This document shows, in pieces, positions 24,441 through 36,787 of a stretch of DNA of 64,000 nt; the stretch's first letter is position 1; the number at the start of each line of letters is the position of its first letter. Origin of the DNA: Paraphysomonas bandaiensis (taxonomy: Eukaryota > Chrysophyceae); NCBI GenBank assembly GCA_965644295.1, contig CBFFRP010000578.1:1-64000 (forward strand), given 5' to 3'. Position numbers and translations under genes: made by a program. The notes below the pieces were generated by a model. That model searched no databases, was not told the origin of the DNA, and saw nothing but the letters and a program-made list of their open reading frames with translations.

Positions 24441-26059
24441 TTACATAAGAAGATCACGAATGATTTGAACGAAAATCGACGCTGACACCAAAAGTGATCG
24501 CTGAAGACAAACATAGTTAAGATGAAAGATTACCGTGCACGCATGTTACCTCATCAATGTCGAAGACAGATTTGTGATGCGGCCTGATGTCTCCAGGCAG
24601 GGCACATCCGACAAAGAAGAAACACCCTATTTCACAGACAGTAACACTCAGTGCAATAGGCCGAAGGCAAAAGTATTAGTGCACCTGGGCGCTTCTGTAA
24701 GAAAAATGAAAAGTCTTCTGCACCCATTGTAATCATTGGTCGCCCAGATCTTCCTTCGCCAACAATCTGAACGTACATTTATAAATGAAAAGGATAAATT
24801 GTATGTATAGAAAACCTTGGTGGAGGCTGTGTTCACGACTTGAACACACTCAGGGTAGGAATTTACAGTGGGAGGATATCCATCTACAATTACATTCCCA
24901 TAAGGAATAGAGCTTCTTGCATATATAAATAATAACACTAACACTGATAGTCCATTGTGATTTCTCCACCGAAAGTCTGTGCCACCCCACAACACACACA
25001 GCCCATACGAGACTTGATAAGCTCTTGAGTTTCCGGAGTGAAAGACCGAGTGGTGCCGGTAATAGTTACATTATCAGCGATAATGTTATGCGCATATCCT
25101 CCGTTGATAGTCCCACATGTCACAACACCAGTTTCCAGAGGGTCCTGCTCAAGATAAAACAATTATATATTCATCAAGAATATTAAGAAATCATATGTAC
25201 CTTGTTTCGTGATATGACAGTCTGCAAAGCTGTAACAACAGAGGCCGCCTCAACAACAGCATCTACAGTTCCTATAGCAAGAAATATTTATTGAGGAGAA
25301 TTCAGCTCTTGTCTGTATGTTTTACCCTGAGGAGCCGCACCATGCCCGCCCTTGCCCTTCACCTGGATACTGAATTTATCAGATGCTGCCATCATAGGCC
25401 CATCCTTGCATCCCACTAGACCAAGCGCTTCGACTGGATGCAGAACATGTATGATAAGATACTGTCATCAAAAATAAAAGCAATAAAACACGATACTTAC
25501 AGCTCCACAAATGCAGTCCATATATGGCATCCACACGAGGACCATGGGGACCTTCTTCAAGGCATCCATCTTTTATCATCTCAGGAGCACCGGCATACCC
25601 CTCCTCCGCAGGCTGGAATATGAGCTTTACCACACCTGCCATACGCTCCTTCTCGTGGTTAATAACCTTGGCAGCACCAAGCAGACCTGCCATATGCCCA
25701 TCATGTCCACAGGCATGCATGAAACCCTCATTTTGTGATTTATAAGGAATATCAGCCGTCTCAGTAATGGGCAAAGCATCCATATCTGCTCGCAGGGCTA
25801 TACAGGGTCCAGGTCGCCCTCCACGAATAAGAGCAACCACACCAGTACGTCCAACTCCTTCCCATATCTCATTAATCCCATATGATCGTAATACTTCCAC
25901 TACTTTTGCTGCAGTACGTATTTCTTGAAAACTCATTTCGGGATTAGCGTGAAACCATCTGCGCAGCTCTATGAGCTCTCCTTCAATAGCATTCACTTCA
26001 TTAAGAATATTCAAGGATGCTGTACATGTACTATTTCCTGGAAGAACTGATGTTGACAT
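24441..26059 (-). CDS. M20 family amidohydrolase (ILR1/HipO-like)
   Basis: Eight exons (26059-25501, 25433-25326, 25271-25201, 25144-24943, 24883-24816, 24766-24685, 24626-24550, 24500-24441) give 408 residues, a usual length for amidohydrolases of the IAA-amino-acid/hippurate hydrolase group. These cleave N-acyl amino acids using two metal ions. Metal-site motifs are intact: HACGHDGHMAG, PAEEG, GLHLW, GGHGA and MGAEDF, with RPHHKSVFDIDE near the end providing the last His. No signal peptide is evident at the chosen ATG, so the enzyme is probably cytosolic. Introns are 49-67 nt with consistent phase; an ORF-only reading would end the protein near residue 190. The natural substrate cannot be told from sequence. 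Confidence 0.94.
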
Positions 26060-27320
26060 TTGTTGAATAATAAGCGATATGTATGGTATGATATGGACAC
26101 TGTGCTGCTGTGATATGTGAAGCTGCTTCTATATATATATATATGCATCCACAGATGCGAGAGATGCAATTGTTCTGGTCCAGATAATATCCCCAATATG
26201 GGAGTTTTTGTTGATGTCATACAGTGGAATACTTCTGGATGGACATTCCAAATACTCTGTACATATAGAAAATACACTGTATTTTATTCTGTATTTCACT
26301 TATAGTTTCATGCATATCTTCAGTAGATATCTATGCATACCATACATACATGCACACATAGATGCATGCATGCAGACAGGAGCATATCCATATCTTTATC
26401 TGATGAAATCATCAGAATCAGACAATGAGAGGTAATGGATCTATCATAGGATATTATTCGGTCAGAAGTTAGATGTGCTGATAAGCTCTCTGCTGATATT
26501 AGTTGTTTTGGCTCCAGATGATGTAATAGAGTCCATTCGAATTACTCTCAATGTATTGTAGGATGTTCCCCCAACCATGGATGTCCTAGTATGCAATATA
26601 TGACAACATATTAACCATATCTATGTATATTGATTGTTGCTGTGGACACTATTCTTAGAACCGAAGGGTTTAATAGTAAGTGCAGGAAATTTTCCAAGGA
26701 AGCAATCTTAACTTAGCTTGTAATCCGTTTTAGGCTCTGTACTCTAGCTTCTTTTTACGCAATGATGTCCATATATCTATCTATAGGCGTAGTACTTATA
26801 TTAATTTCAAGAGTTCTATCACTAATCAAGAATGGACATACTCTCACAGTTCCAGTTTTTGTTTTCCCTTGCACTCATTCATTTTTCAAAAATGTACTGT
26901 AAGGCACGTAAACAAGAAGTTGAAATTTGGAAAGAATGAAGTAATATACTTGACTTTGAGAATACCTATCTATAATTCAGTATTTGTAAAATACTCGTTG
27001 AAGCAACTTTAGCTTTGAATTCGTAGTCTATGGCAGCAATTGCAATTACAATCGAATACTTCAAACTAATTCTTATGTAAACTTGGATCAATATGGTTGC
27101 AGTTTGACATTGTTTACAATAAAATTCATAATAATTACGAAATGTATATACAAATAATGCTCACCATAGTATAAATCACAGTTGCCCACACCAGAAAGGA
27201 GCACCAAGCTCCAGTTCGATGTCTTGCTATTTCCAAAGAGTTAAAGTAATTGCTACATGCTTTATTCCAACAAGAGCGTAGCCAGATATGCAGATTTCAC
27301 TACTCGTAAACTATGTACTG
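26060..27320. other. AT-rich intergenic, no gene seen
   Basis: This contains the promoter side of the amidohydrolase gene and the 3' side of the sulfotransferase gene. There are short TA and TGCA runs near 26130 and 26360, and no protein-like frame. Confidence 0.4.
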
Positions 27321-28502
27321 CTATGTGGGAGCTTCTGATATCAACTGGGTAGGAGGTACTTGGTACTTTTCCAGGTGCGCAAGTTGACTATCAAAGCGAT
27401 TTCTCATGTGCTTATACAACTGCATATCACACGTATTATGAGTTTCTATAACTTCACGTAGCTCAACATTAAGAGTATGCAAGGTCTCTTTGTTTTGAAC
27501 TCCTCTATGTATATGTTTGTCATGAGACATGTTCATCCACGGAAACCAATGTTTCAATACTCGTTTGGTGCTTTCCCACTCCTCCAGGATACCAATGACA
27601 CACTGTTCACTGTTTCTCATCGCAATAGATGCCGTGGCACTATCCACGCGTGGGGGCAGTTCTAATGTCTCACCTGGTGCAAGTACTACGCCAGTAGTAA
27701 CACGCCTGCCCGAAGCAAATCGACAGGCAGCATCTTCAACACCTTCGTCGTGTAGCAGTATTCCTGTGAAAGTTTGAGATGCACGCAGCAGTTATACATA
27801 TCAACATGCACATATACCTGAGTGATCAGTTAAAATTGTCCCACGTCGGTGTGACTCTACGAATTGTTCCAGCTCTATTTGTGAAAGGGAATTAAGCGGT
27901 TTCATGTAGTACGGGCCACCCTTCTCTCTGCACAGCCAGTTAACATTCTGCAAGTGCGTATTACTGCTATAAACTTAACACAGTACCTAAAACAGCGTTG
28001 ATAATAATAAGATATTACTCTTTCAACTGGATGTCTTCCCATTATAAAGCACGGTGGTGGGCGTGTCTGGTTTTCCCCTATCCAGTAGGGCAGCTCTGTC
28101 CACACGCCCCATGCGAAATGACCCGCCACTACAGAGAGGTTGCTAACACGATCATAAAATTCTTCTCCCTCCTGAGGAATACGGTAGACTATATTTGGTA
28201 GACCGTCTTTGGGGGGTATCAAACGTCCTAACTCCAGCTCGACTGCAGACTCGTACACAAGACTACATACATACTATAAGAACTTTCACTGTCCACTAGA
28301 GTGATATATTCAAGACGTACTGTCTGATAGAGCTTCCACCAGTTTTGTCAATATGAATAAACACAAAGGGGTGCTGAGGTGTAGGGAATGTCTGAATCGG
28401 AGGGAGAACATCACTGGAAGCACATTCCTCTGAGGACACTGAATGAACTCCCCGTATCAGCCATACCACTGCATGAATCACATATAAAACACACACTTTC
28501 AT
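27321..28502 (-). CDS. Sulfotransferase-family protein
   Basis: The exons are 28502-28321, 28262 to about 27987, a third ending at 27818, and 27763-27321. A hydrophobic N-terminus (VCVLYVIHAVVWLIRGV) fits a signal peptide or type II Golgi anchor. The PAPS-binding loop is HIDKTGGSS, and the 3'-phosphate motif is GRHPVERVISYYYQ, as in Sulfotransfer_2 family enzymes that sulfate carbohydrates. The junction after YYYQRCF is unresolved. The obvious 39-nt intron (27948-27986) breaks phase by one, while a 23-nt intron ending at TTATAGCAG restores it and leads into NVNWLCREKGGPYYMKP. The other junctions are in phase. The choice is a minute intron, a sequencing indel or a damaged gene. It is divergent from the UPRT gene. 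Confidence 0.78.
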
Positions 28503-28616
28503 TACAGAATATGATTTCTATTCATCCTTCCAAACTATTTATCTCTCCCCTCATTCTTATACATGATACTGCTGCCCTGCTCATATAGTATGCATATGTA
28601 TACTGTGGTGAGATAT

Positions 28617-28643
28617 GGACAGCAGTACACCGGACAGCAGTAC
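28617..28643. promoter_or_regulatory. Two GGACAGCAGTAC motifs in a divergent promoter
   Basis: The 12-mer GGACAGCAGTAC occurs at 28617-28628 and again at 28632-28643, with 3 bp between copies. It lies between the divergent sulfotransferase (ATG at 28502) and UPRT (ATG at 28949) genes. Its last ten bases match the motif seen at 14.4, 32.7, 32.8 and 39.4 kb. Confidence 0.45.
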
Positions 28644-28948
28644 CACTTGTACCTTTATACACACTCCTCCTGTACATTTAGATTTCAATATACGAGTACA
28701 GCGCCCGTATTATATATGGTCATATGTGCATATATACATATATATACCACCCACACCTAGTCACCGTATTTTCAGTTGGATCTTTTTGTAGACCTATGCG
28801 CACTGTGTATACCGCGTATAATAACGTTATGTGTGAGTGTTGTGTGTGGGTATATATGGATGGGTTGCAGTGAGTAACAACAACAACTACAAGCTATAAG
28901 ATTAGACATATTGAACTCATAAACTAGAATCTATTGTTGTAAAGTGAA

Positions 28949-29845
28949 ATGTCTTCCTTTAGTAATGTTACACAGCTTCAATGTATGTGTTTAAAGCACT
29001 TGTTCACTAAAATTCGAGATAGAAACACTAATCGGGCTGATTTCGTTACTTACAGCCGACGTTTAATGCGGGTGATCTGCGAAGAAGGGATTGCATGTTT
29101 GGATGCAGCCCCTCTTACCATAACTACCCCTACGGGATCGACATTTGACGGGGCTGTTGTCGACTCAACTAACATTCTGGCGGTGTCAATCATTCGTGCA
29201 GGAGACTCCATGTTGGTACGATAGTGCTATTAGTCGTTACTATTGTGATATAGTAATGTATGTATATTGACCAGGATACATTTTTGGAGGTGTGTCCTGA
29301 GGCAGCTGTTGGAAAGATTCTAATACAACGAAATGAGGAGACTGCCCAACCAATGCTCTACTACAGCAAAGTTCCACCACTAGCTGGAAAAACAGTTGTC
29401 ATACTTGATCCCATGGCCGCAACAGGAGGATCTGCTATTTGTGCCATTCAGGTTCTTATTGACAAAGGGGCCGACCCTAAAAGGATATTTTTCTTTAATG
29501 TTGTGGCATGTCCGGAAGGCTTAACCGCTCTCACCAACGCATATCCAGGTTTCTGCACTTACACACTGTAAATATTGTTTACACATTGTGCGTGTATACA
29601 ATGTAGTTTATATACCGTACTAGATAGTGTAGTACGAATAGATACTTACAAAATGTATTACTGTGAAAACTCATTTGGATCATGTAGACATGAGAATTAT
29701 CACTGGGTGTATTGACGAACGTCTAGATGCTAAGGTATGTCTCGATGCCCCCTATTATGTTAAATTTTCTCATGGATATAATATGCAGAAATATATTGTT
29801 CCTGGACTAGGTGATTATGGCGACCGCTACTTTGGAACCACATAA
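28949..29845 (+). CDS. UPRT: Uracil phosphoribosyltransferase
   Basis: Four exons (28949-29215, 29275-29548, 29688-29734, 29789-29845) give 214 residues, the size of yeast FUR1-type enzymes. The enzyme makes UMP from uracil and PRPP in pyrimidine salvage. Visible signatures are IIRAGDSML, VGKILIQRNEET, the PRPP loop VILDPMAATGGSA, and the uracil-binding C-terminus VPGLGDYGDRYFGT. The splice phases agree (0, 1, 0). Introns are 59, 139 and 54 nt. No targeting peptide is evident, so the protein is probably cytosolic. It is divergent from the sulfotransferase gene. Confidence 0.95.
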
Positions 29846-30744
29846 TCGAGTTGTTTCGTGTAGCGAATATCATTTGTGTCGTGAATATGGTCACAGTGCT
29901 AAATGGTTTTGTGTAGTGCAAGCAGCTGTACGATGATTTTGTAGTTATTAATATCGCCTGATTGGCTTTCCTACGTAACGTGCAATGGAGTTGTCGAATC
30001 TTAATATTACTCGTGTGACTTAATCATTGCGTAATAATGGCCACTTACATGTAGTACGTAGCACTCTAAATCTGGCGAATTCTTGTACAAATGTACAATT
30101 TACTGTCTCGTGTAGAACGTTTCAACGTATAACTATTTTGCTACTCGTTACGTAGTTACCATTAACGGTTACCAGGCCCTGGTTTGATTGCATGGACACG
30201 AACAACTTGTGGCCGAATAGCAAATTTTGCCCCATTTTGACAGCGTTTGATCATCTGGGCAGTGCGGCTGAGTGTTGCGACCGCGCACCACTACCTATGT
30301 ACACATTGCTTAGTTCAGCGCTTCCCCGCCCGGGTTCTCACTGCATATTCAGCGCTAAATACTAAATAACGTGTGATAATGATATAGCTAGTTGGTTTCA
30401 GTAGGTAGTGCCAATTGATTGACGTTGTGTGTGTCTAGTATCTACAGATATATGTGAGGTACTCCCTCATATCATTATGGGTGAATTTCGCTAAAGGGTT
30501 TATGTACATACCAAATCACATCAGTGCATATATTTCATACGTGAGAACACAATCTGCGCATTAGTGAGTCAATAGTTATAAAAGCAAACATTGGTTTTAG
30601 AATACTACATTTAAACCACAAGGTTTTAACTACTATAGCAAACACCTCACCAAACAGCTGGCAATGGCGCAATGACTAATATGAGTTGATATTCGGGTGT
30701 CAAGTCCGTATCTATAACAGAAAAATACAATTCAGCAACCCGAT
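29846..30744. other. Intergenic between convergent genes
   Basis: This lies between the convergent 3' ends of the UPRT and CLUAP1 genes. No coding or repeat structure is recognised. Confidence 0.4.
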
Positions 30745-32451
30745 TTAAAACTGGTCGTCCGAGCCAGAGTCGTCATCATTTCCATCGTCCATGTCGTCAT
30801 CATCATCGTCGTCATCATCTTCGTCATCGTCATCATCGTCCAAAAACTCATCTGAGTCATCATCAGAAGCTCCTCTATTCATTCGATTTCTCGCAGCACC
30901 GCGGCCCGCTCCTGGCCCTAAGTCAGAATTTACACTCAATTCCTCATCATCATCACTTCCTTGATCTTCACCAGAGTCACCAGACATATCATCGTTTGAA
31001 TCGGCTTCACTGCTGTCATCACCGTCTGAGTTTGTCATAGATCCAACAACTCGAGCACCACCCCGGCCATTTGCACCAGCGCTCCCATTGATGCCTCCAC
31101 TTTTTCCGCCCCTATTGCAAAAATAATTTACATATATATCATTACTATTCATCTTACATTGATCCTCCTCCCATCCCCTTCCCATTTATCAACATAGGAC
31201 CATCTTCATCATCATCGATCATTCTGTTTCCACGAAGTACAGCAACTTCTTCTTTCAATAGCCTCTCACGCATTTTCTTTAGGCGGCGCTCCTGTTCTTC
31301 CTTTCGCTCTTCTTCGCCCTTATGATATGATTCCAATTCATGTTCCAAGTAATTTAGATTACGATACTTTTCCATGTAAATATCATAATGCCGTTGAAGT
31401 TCCCTTTCTAACTTCTCTTGCTCATCCATAAATTGTGGACGAACATTTTCAAGACTTCGAAGCCGCTTTTCCGTTCTTTCAAGCTCCTCTTGTTTCTTAC
31501 GTATTTTAGCCTCGATATTCTTCTCATCCAATTCCATCTCTTCGGATTCTTTGCGCATATCTTCGACAGATTGGTGAGTCTGATCTATCAATTCACGAAC
31601 ACTTCTTTCAATAAAAGCATGCTCCTTAGATCCTTCTACAAATTTCCTCAGTTAATTAGTCAGATAAGTAACAAGTGACGCACCCAATGATGAACCCGCT
31701 AAGTCCAAGAAACGCAATGCATGAACACGGTCCAGCCTGATAACAATTATTCTAGTACCCAGTAAGAAATATATATCACCTTTCAGCTGATTCTGTCGAG
31801 AGTAAATCAAACAGCTTAGCCCCTTTCTGGGTGATATCAGATGCCAGAGTTCTGGCCGCTTTGACTTCTTGTACTTTAATTGGCGGTGGAGGGGCATCAT
31901 CAGATACACCCTGTTTTGATTTTTTACTGGAACTAACATGAACAATATGTTAGAATACGTTCATAATGTAAAAATAAAGAATACCGATTTAACACAGTTG
32001 CCAGCTTCAGTAATTCTTGGACTGCACGACCGTCAGATGCATAAAGCTTTTTCGTATTTAATTTTAATCTAGCTTTTGCGATCATTAGTGAAGCAATTTC
32101 TGTTAAAAATTCCACTCTTTCATTTTCAAATTCAACTCTGTCTGATATTGCAGTTTCAGGATCGTATCTTGTGTGCAATGAGAGTTCATTAGAATATATA
32201 TCAACTTGTCGTTGTACTTACAATTTCACCATCCAGTATAATATATCTGCCACCAACTCAAAATTAGGTCGTCTGAAGTTTTCCACCTTACAAAACAATC
32301 ATTAATATACGATAGCATCACATACTATTAATTACCGATATTAAGCGAGGATATCCCAGTGCTCTCATTATCTCCGTGAAATCTAAGACAATGTGAGTTT
32401 AATATACATAACTAAAGAGTTTATCATACTTCTTATTTCACGATATGACAT
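30745..32451 (-). CDS. CLUAP1: Clusterin-associated protein 1 / IFT38, intraflagellar transport B subunit
   Basis: Eight exons (32451-32430, 32382-32336, 32286-32222, 32167-31985, 31932-31780, 31736-31684, 31635-31158, 31111-30745) give 455 residues; animal CLUAP1 is about 413. The N-terminus MSYREIRNFTEIMRALGYPR and the following VENFRRPNF, KLNTKKLYASDGRAV and SDITQKGAKLFDLL elements match the family closely. A central coiled coil (EKNIEAKIRKKQEELERTEK, VRPQFMDEQEKLE) is followed by a Gly-rich patch and a strongly acidic Asp/Glu C-terminus. The protein is part of the IFT-B train required to build cilia. Introns are 43-54 nt with matching phase. The 22-nt first exon was placed by homology to the conserved N-terminus. 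It is divergent from the DinB-like gene. Confidence 0.96.
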
Positions 32452-32689
32452 GATGAATATTAGTATGACCAAGATAAAATATAACAGAGAATGGGAATAT
32501 AACTTATACTTGTCTTTAGTTTGGTCACTTGACTTTATTTTAAACTCTCTATTCAAATAGTCTATAAGTGTAACCACTATATGTAGAAGAAACTTGTAAC
32601 ATATAGAAAATCACGCTACTTTGCCGTTGAGAAGATGTATGTATTGCTGTATATGTTGTATGTTGTATTACTATACGGAGTACAGTATA

Positions 32690-32809
32690 TACAGCAGTAC
32701 ATGTACTGTGCTGTTGTACTCCACGACCACTTCGGTATGTCTATATGCACACCCCCATGAGTACAATATATATACTACCAGAATATGCGTACAGAGTGTA
32801 CAGCAGTAC
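32690..32809. promoter_or_regulatory. Two TACAGCAGTAC motifs between CLUAP1 and the DinB-like gene
   Basis: Exact copies lie at 32690-32700 and 32799-32809, in the 490-bp gap between divergent start codons (32451 and 32942). The first is followed by ATGTACTGTGCTGTTGTACT, a partly inverted copy. Function is inferred from recurrence. Confidence 0.45.
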
Positions 32810-32941
32810 ACTATATATACACAGCATCAAGAGCTGAGAGGGCTGTAAGATATATACACACATACACATGACGACGATTGATAGAAGAAGGATTCCATTG
32901 CACAGATTTTCGTGTCAACCAAAAATCAAATAACAGACATC

Positions 32942-33565
32942 ATGTTTACAATATCCAGGGCACGTAAACGAGCAATACATGTTGCTCCTAGTACGTATAG
33001 GAGGTCCTGTGGAAGACTCAGAGAAGATCACAGTGTCATGAGTAAGTATGTGGAAAATATCTTGCAACAGAAAGTGCGTTTGTTGGATACTGTAACAGAT
33101 ATCGATTATTCAAGATCTCATAACGTATTCTTTGGATCCTCAATTGGGGGGCATATTAGACACTCCTTAGATCACTACACTAAACTATTCACTTGTGTTG
33201 AAAATATCAGTACAGACAAGAGTAGTATAGTGCATTATGACTCCAGAAACCGGCAGACTCCTGTAGAGAATAATAGACTAGTAGCTATTGAAGTTATTCA
33301 CGATACAATACAAAGGTTACGGTTCATTTTACAACGCAGTTCACTTGAATCCCAAGTTAAAGTTGAGTTTGTTGGAGATCCCGTAAAAGGCCATGTATTT
33401 ATTGCCGATTCAACTATTGCTCGTGAGCTTGCATTCGTTGCACATCACGGGACACATCACTTATCAACAGTGAAACTTATGATGGAAAGGATGGGATATT
33501 CTGTAAGTGATGACGTCGGAGTTGCACCATCGACTGCCAATTTTAAGTCAAAACACAACGCCTGA
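32942..33565 (+). CDS. DinB-like four-helix metalloprotein
   Basis: A single-exon frame gives 207 residues from the first ATG; an in-frame GTG 30 bp upstream is not used. The N-terminus (MFTISRARKRAIHVAPSTYR) is basic and lacks acidic residues, which suits a mitochondrial transit peptide, though that is inference. The body has the histidine pattern of the DinB/YfiT superfamily: GGHIRHSLDHYTKL in the first helix, a VHYDSRNRQTPVE segment, and AHHGTHHLSTVKL in the last helices, giving a plausible three-His metal site. Members are metal-dependent enzymes or proteins of unknown activity; the reaction cannot be assigned here. It is divergent from CLUAP1. Confidence 0.8.
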   Translation: MFTISRARKRAIHVAPSTYRRSCGRLREDHSVMSKYVENILQQKVRLLDTVTDIDYSRSHNVFFGSSIGGHIRHSLDHYTKLFTCVENISTDKSSIVHYDSRNRQTPVENNRLVAIEVIHDTIQRLRFILQRSSLESQVKVEFVGDPVKGHVFIADSTIARELAFVAHHGTHHLSTVKLMMERMGYSVSDDVGVAPSTANFKSKHNA

Positions 33566-34158
33566 TAAAAGACTCCTTCGAGTTGATAGGTTTGAAATAT
33601 ATTATGTCACGCTACACTCTGATCGAGAAATGCAGCACTTTGCTTCTTTGACCAGAAATTAATTACACTTTCTTGTAATGTAGTGTAATTTTCGATATAG
33701 TAACTTCTTGCGAACGTTCTAGAAATTGTAATTTATAAGATAGTTTGTGGTAGTCGTCTTTAGCTGAACTGTCAAGCAATATTATTATGTATTATTAACA
33801 TCGTTGGTAGACTGCATCTATAGCAGCTTGTCAGGACGAATGCAGTTATTACCTCGAACTTCGACATAGTGAAAAGCTATTCTTGGCCAAAATATAATTG
33901 ACATTTACATACCAGGCACAATCGGTGTTAAAGCAAACGAACTTGTTACGTCAATACAGATTAGAACATTACGAGCTATCAGCGTAGCCAGATTTCAATG
34001 CTAGAATAGCTAGTACTTATCTATCATAGAGTATACCGAGAAGCAATAACTAAAATACATACTACAGATAAACTTTTATTCTCACAAATTGTAGTCAAAT
34101 AATTCTTTGACGGAAAGCACACGTAGTAGTAGGAACCATATCACAAGATATTGATGCG
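33566..34158. other. Intergenic between convergent genes
   Basis: AT-rich DNA between the 3' ends of the DinB-like and TPR genes. Nothing is recognised. Confidence 0.4.
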
Positions 34159-35316
34159 TTAGTTCAGCAGGACCACATATTGACGTTTATTTCGATCTTC
34201 GATTTTAAGACGGTCCGAATTGTTTCGGCAAAACGCAGAAAGTTTGCCAATTCGTCCTCTCATCTCAGGGTGCCAATTATAGAATTGATTCATGTTTGTG
34301 GTTAACGTTTCTCTCTTGGGCTGGGTGAGTAGCCACGAACAAAACGTGTCTATCACCTCAGTATCTCCTTGCTTTTTCACAATCTGCGGCTTTCCCTTTG
34401 AATTTGCCTTGCCAGAAGTCCGAAAACGAGGTGATAAAATATTGCAGCTAGAGCTGCTCATAGTATTTGGACTTTCTGTATCCTGCATGTCCTTAACTGC
34501 TTGGACGAAGACATCTTTTAGTTGTTTGTCGTCCGGAAACTTTGCCATAGCATCCTTTAAGGTCTGAATTCCCTCTGCATTCTTCTTAAGTTTCATTTGA
34601 GCGGAGGCTGCACATAAATAATTATCTATTATATCAAAAGAAGAAGGATAGGCAGTAATAGGTATCGGGGAGAGAAAGAGGTTAGGGAAGGTAGTACGAT
34701 GACAATGTATTTCATCACGTATGTGCTCACCTTTTCTGTAATAGCCTTTTGCCCAGTTTGGAGCCAGAGTAATACAACATTCAGCATCACGCAATGCTGA
34801 AGTAGAATCCCCTTTCATAAGATTGGCATATGATCTGTTCGAAAGCATACGCTCTAGACTCGAAACTTCAACAATGGCATCAATAGCAATAGAATAGTTC
34901 ATGATGGCCATGTCAAATTTTCTTTCTTTAACATTAGTATCTCCATCCTTTTTCATCTATATAACAAGATTGTATATTGTTAGATTGAAAACATATCGTG
35001 CAAACATATATACCATTGAAGCGGAAGCCACACTTTCAGCGAATGTCAAGTCCTCATTACTCTCACACTTCATCTCACTCTCAATGACTGGGCTGCTTTC
35101 CTCAGTTATGTCAACGAGATCTTGCAAGTAATCAGAAACAGTTTGTTTCTCTTTGATTTGACCATATCCGAAATCTCCCTTTATAGTATAGAAAGGTTCG
35201 CCATCCATCAGATGAGCATCAATAACAGTGACGATCTTGTTCATATTGTCTTTGGTATAACGAACTTCCTCCCCTACTTTGAAAGGATAAGAGTATTCTT
35301 CACTTGGTTGTGTCAT
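34159..35316 (-). CDS. TPR co-chaperone-like protein with an N-terminal SH3/KOW-like segment
   Basis: Three exons (35316-35014, 34956-34731, 34607-34159) give 325 residues. The first ~65 residues (VGEEVRYTKDNMNKIVTVID, YTIKGDFGYGQIKEKQTV) look like a small beta-barrel of the SH3/KOW type. They are followed by an acidic linker and about three TPR repeats (DTNVKERKFDMAIMNYSIAI; NRSYANLMKGDSTSALRDAE; NWAKGYYRKASAQMKLKKNA). The second intron (34608-34730, 123 nt) is a multiple of three and stop-free, so an ORF caller would keep 41 spurious residues in the middle of TPR 3; its GTGAGC...GTGCAG borders and the TPR register show it is an intron. The C-terminal domain (ending KRQYVVLLN) is not recognised. 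TPR arrays of this type usually bind Hsp70/Hsp90 tails. Confidence 0.87.
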
Positions 35317-36241
35317 TGTTGCAATTATTATCAATCAAATTATATGAATTGTTGTGAAATTATGAATAGATCTCATAAACATACTCTGACCATGTCCCTC
35401 GTTTGGATACTGTCCACCAAATGGATACTGCTGGATCAGCAAGATATACAGCAGTGCATACAAAAATAGGCAGTTTGTTTTCTCAAACACTAATTTATAG
35501 AGACAGAAATTAAGTTTTTGAATAAAAAACCATTTTTTGTACTTAAAAGTTGGAAGTTATATGACGTTGTGTGCGTTGGAATGTCCACATAAACACCTCA
35601 ATGAGTATCGGCATCCTTCGTATATTTTTGTTCAAAGATGGCTCTAATATTGAGACAACAATTATCTGTATTCTAGCCGTAGTTGTATTGCAGTAATATA
35701 GACGCTATTTGCTTCAATTTATTCCCGAAAAATAAGATGCAGACTGCCGATACAGAATCATATGCATGCTGTGATGTTATTAAATGAATCGGTAGAGAAT
35801 AGCAAGAATATCGTCTCCTGATAACGAATACAGAAACTTAAAAGTGGCATGGGATTTACATCTTTATCAAGTACATATCTATGTCTCGGTGTCACACAGC
35901 CACTGCCACATTGAGAGCTCATGAGCGATTCATTGATAATATTCACGATGATAACAGTGTAATTCGGTCATATAAGGGCAACTTGTTATAATGACTTGCT
36001 CAGTATCAGTTTATATGAGTGCGTGAGGTTTTATCACCTGAGAATTGGCACACTTTTAGCGATGGACACTGTGGTTTTCTGTATTTGAGGATAAGCGTTC
36101 AGTTGTAACAACGTTCAATCCCTACTATGTAGTTATATTATGCAACTGGAGGATCCCGCTTGAGTAAGCAAAAGATATACATGACGCAGATAAGTACATA
36201 TAGAGTGCTCATGTAGTGGAATACACTTAGCGCATTTCATT
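35317..36241. other. Intergenic, with a dispersed repeat copy
   Basis: Positions 35610-35760 are the inverted partner of 11945-12100. A near match to the promoter motif (TACAGCAGTGC, 35447-35457) lies 131 bp upstream of the TPR gene. The remainder is AT-rich and without recognisable genes. Confidence 0.4.
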
Positions 36242-36787
36242 GAAACTGTACCTGTATATATATTGAAAGTATATTGAAAGTCTTATTATTAGCAATAGGC
36301 GTTAAAAACCTGCACCAATTTAGTAGCTAGATGAATGCCAGACAAACTAGTTAGACCTCTACCTGTAACTAATCAGTACATACTTTTTTATCATACTATT
36401 TAACGCTACGGAAGCTGCTTGTGCGTCGCCGCAAGCACCAAGGTGCGACCACTTCCGCTCTTAAGGTGAACATCCCGGATGCTTGACTTCAGCAGGCAGC
36501 CCAATACCCCGGTTACCCTTCAGGTGGGCCCTGTCCCGGATGCCCTTGAGGTGGGCCCATTCCCGGATGCCTGTTTATTCGTCAGGGCCCAAAGACGTCT
36601 ACACAAGTGACAATTGGTGTACCTTGTACCACACAAGCATTCGGCTATGAGTGGGCAGAAGAATAATATCTGCTGACTATGTTTGCGGCTCACGTTAGTT
36701 TTTTAGAGAGAATCTCTCCGGTACTTATCCCCCAGAACACCACGAAAAGGTGCGAGTCCGACTTTGTTGAGGGAAACTGTACCTGTA
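36242..36787 (-). mobile_element. Retroposon family copy D, ~516 bp, with 15-bp target duplication
   Basis: The element occupies 36257-36772 and is flanked by GAAACTGTACCTGTA at 36242-36256 and 36773-36787. Its left ~200 bp (to about 36465) is the family 3' module, diverged from copies B and C. The remaining ~300 bp is unrelated to the B/C body. It includes imperfect repeats of a GGTGGGCCC and TCCCGGATGCC unit at about 36470-36570 and is GC-richer than its surroundings. Confidence 0.82.

Noticed and set aside
25379-25500. Continuation of the amidohydrolase first exon to the frame end at 25379
   Set aside because: A GTAAGT donor at 25500 and in-phase M20 homology in the next exon show it is intron and the frame is accidental.
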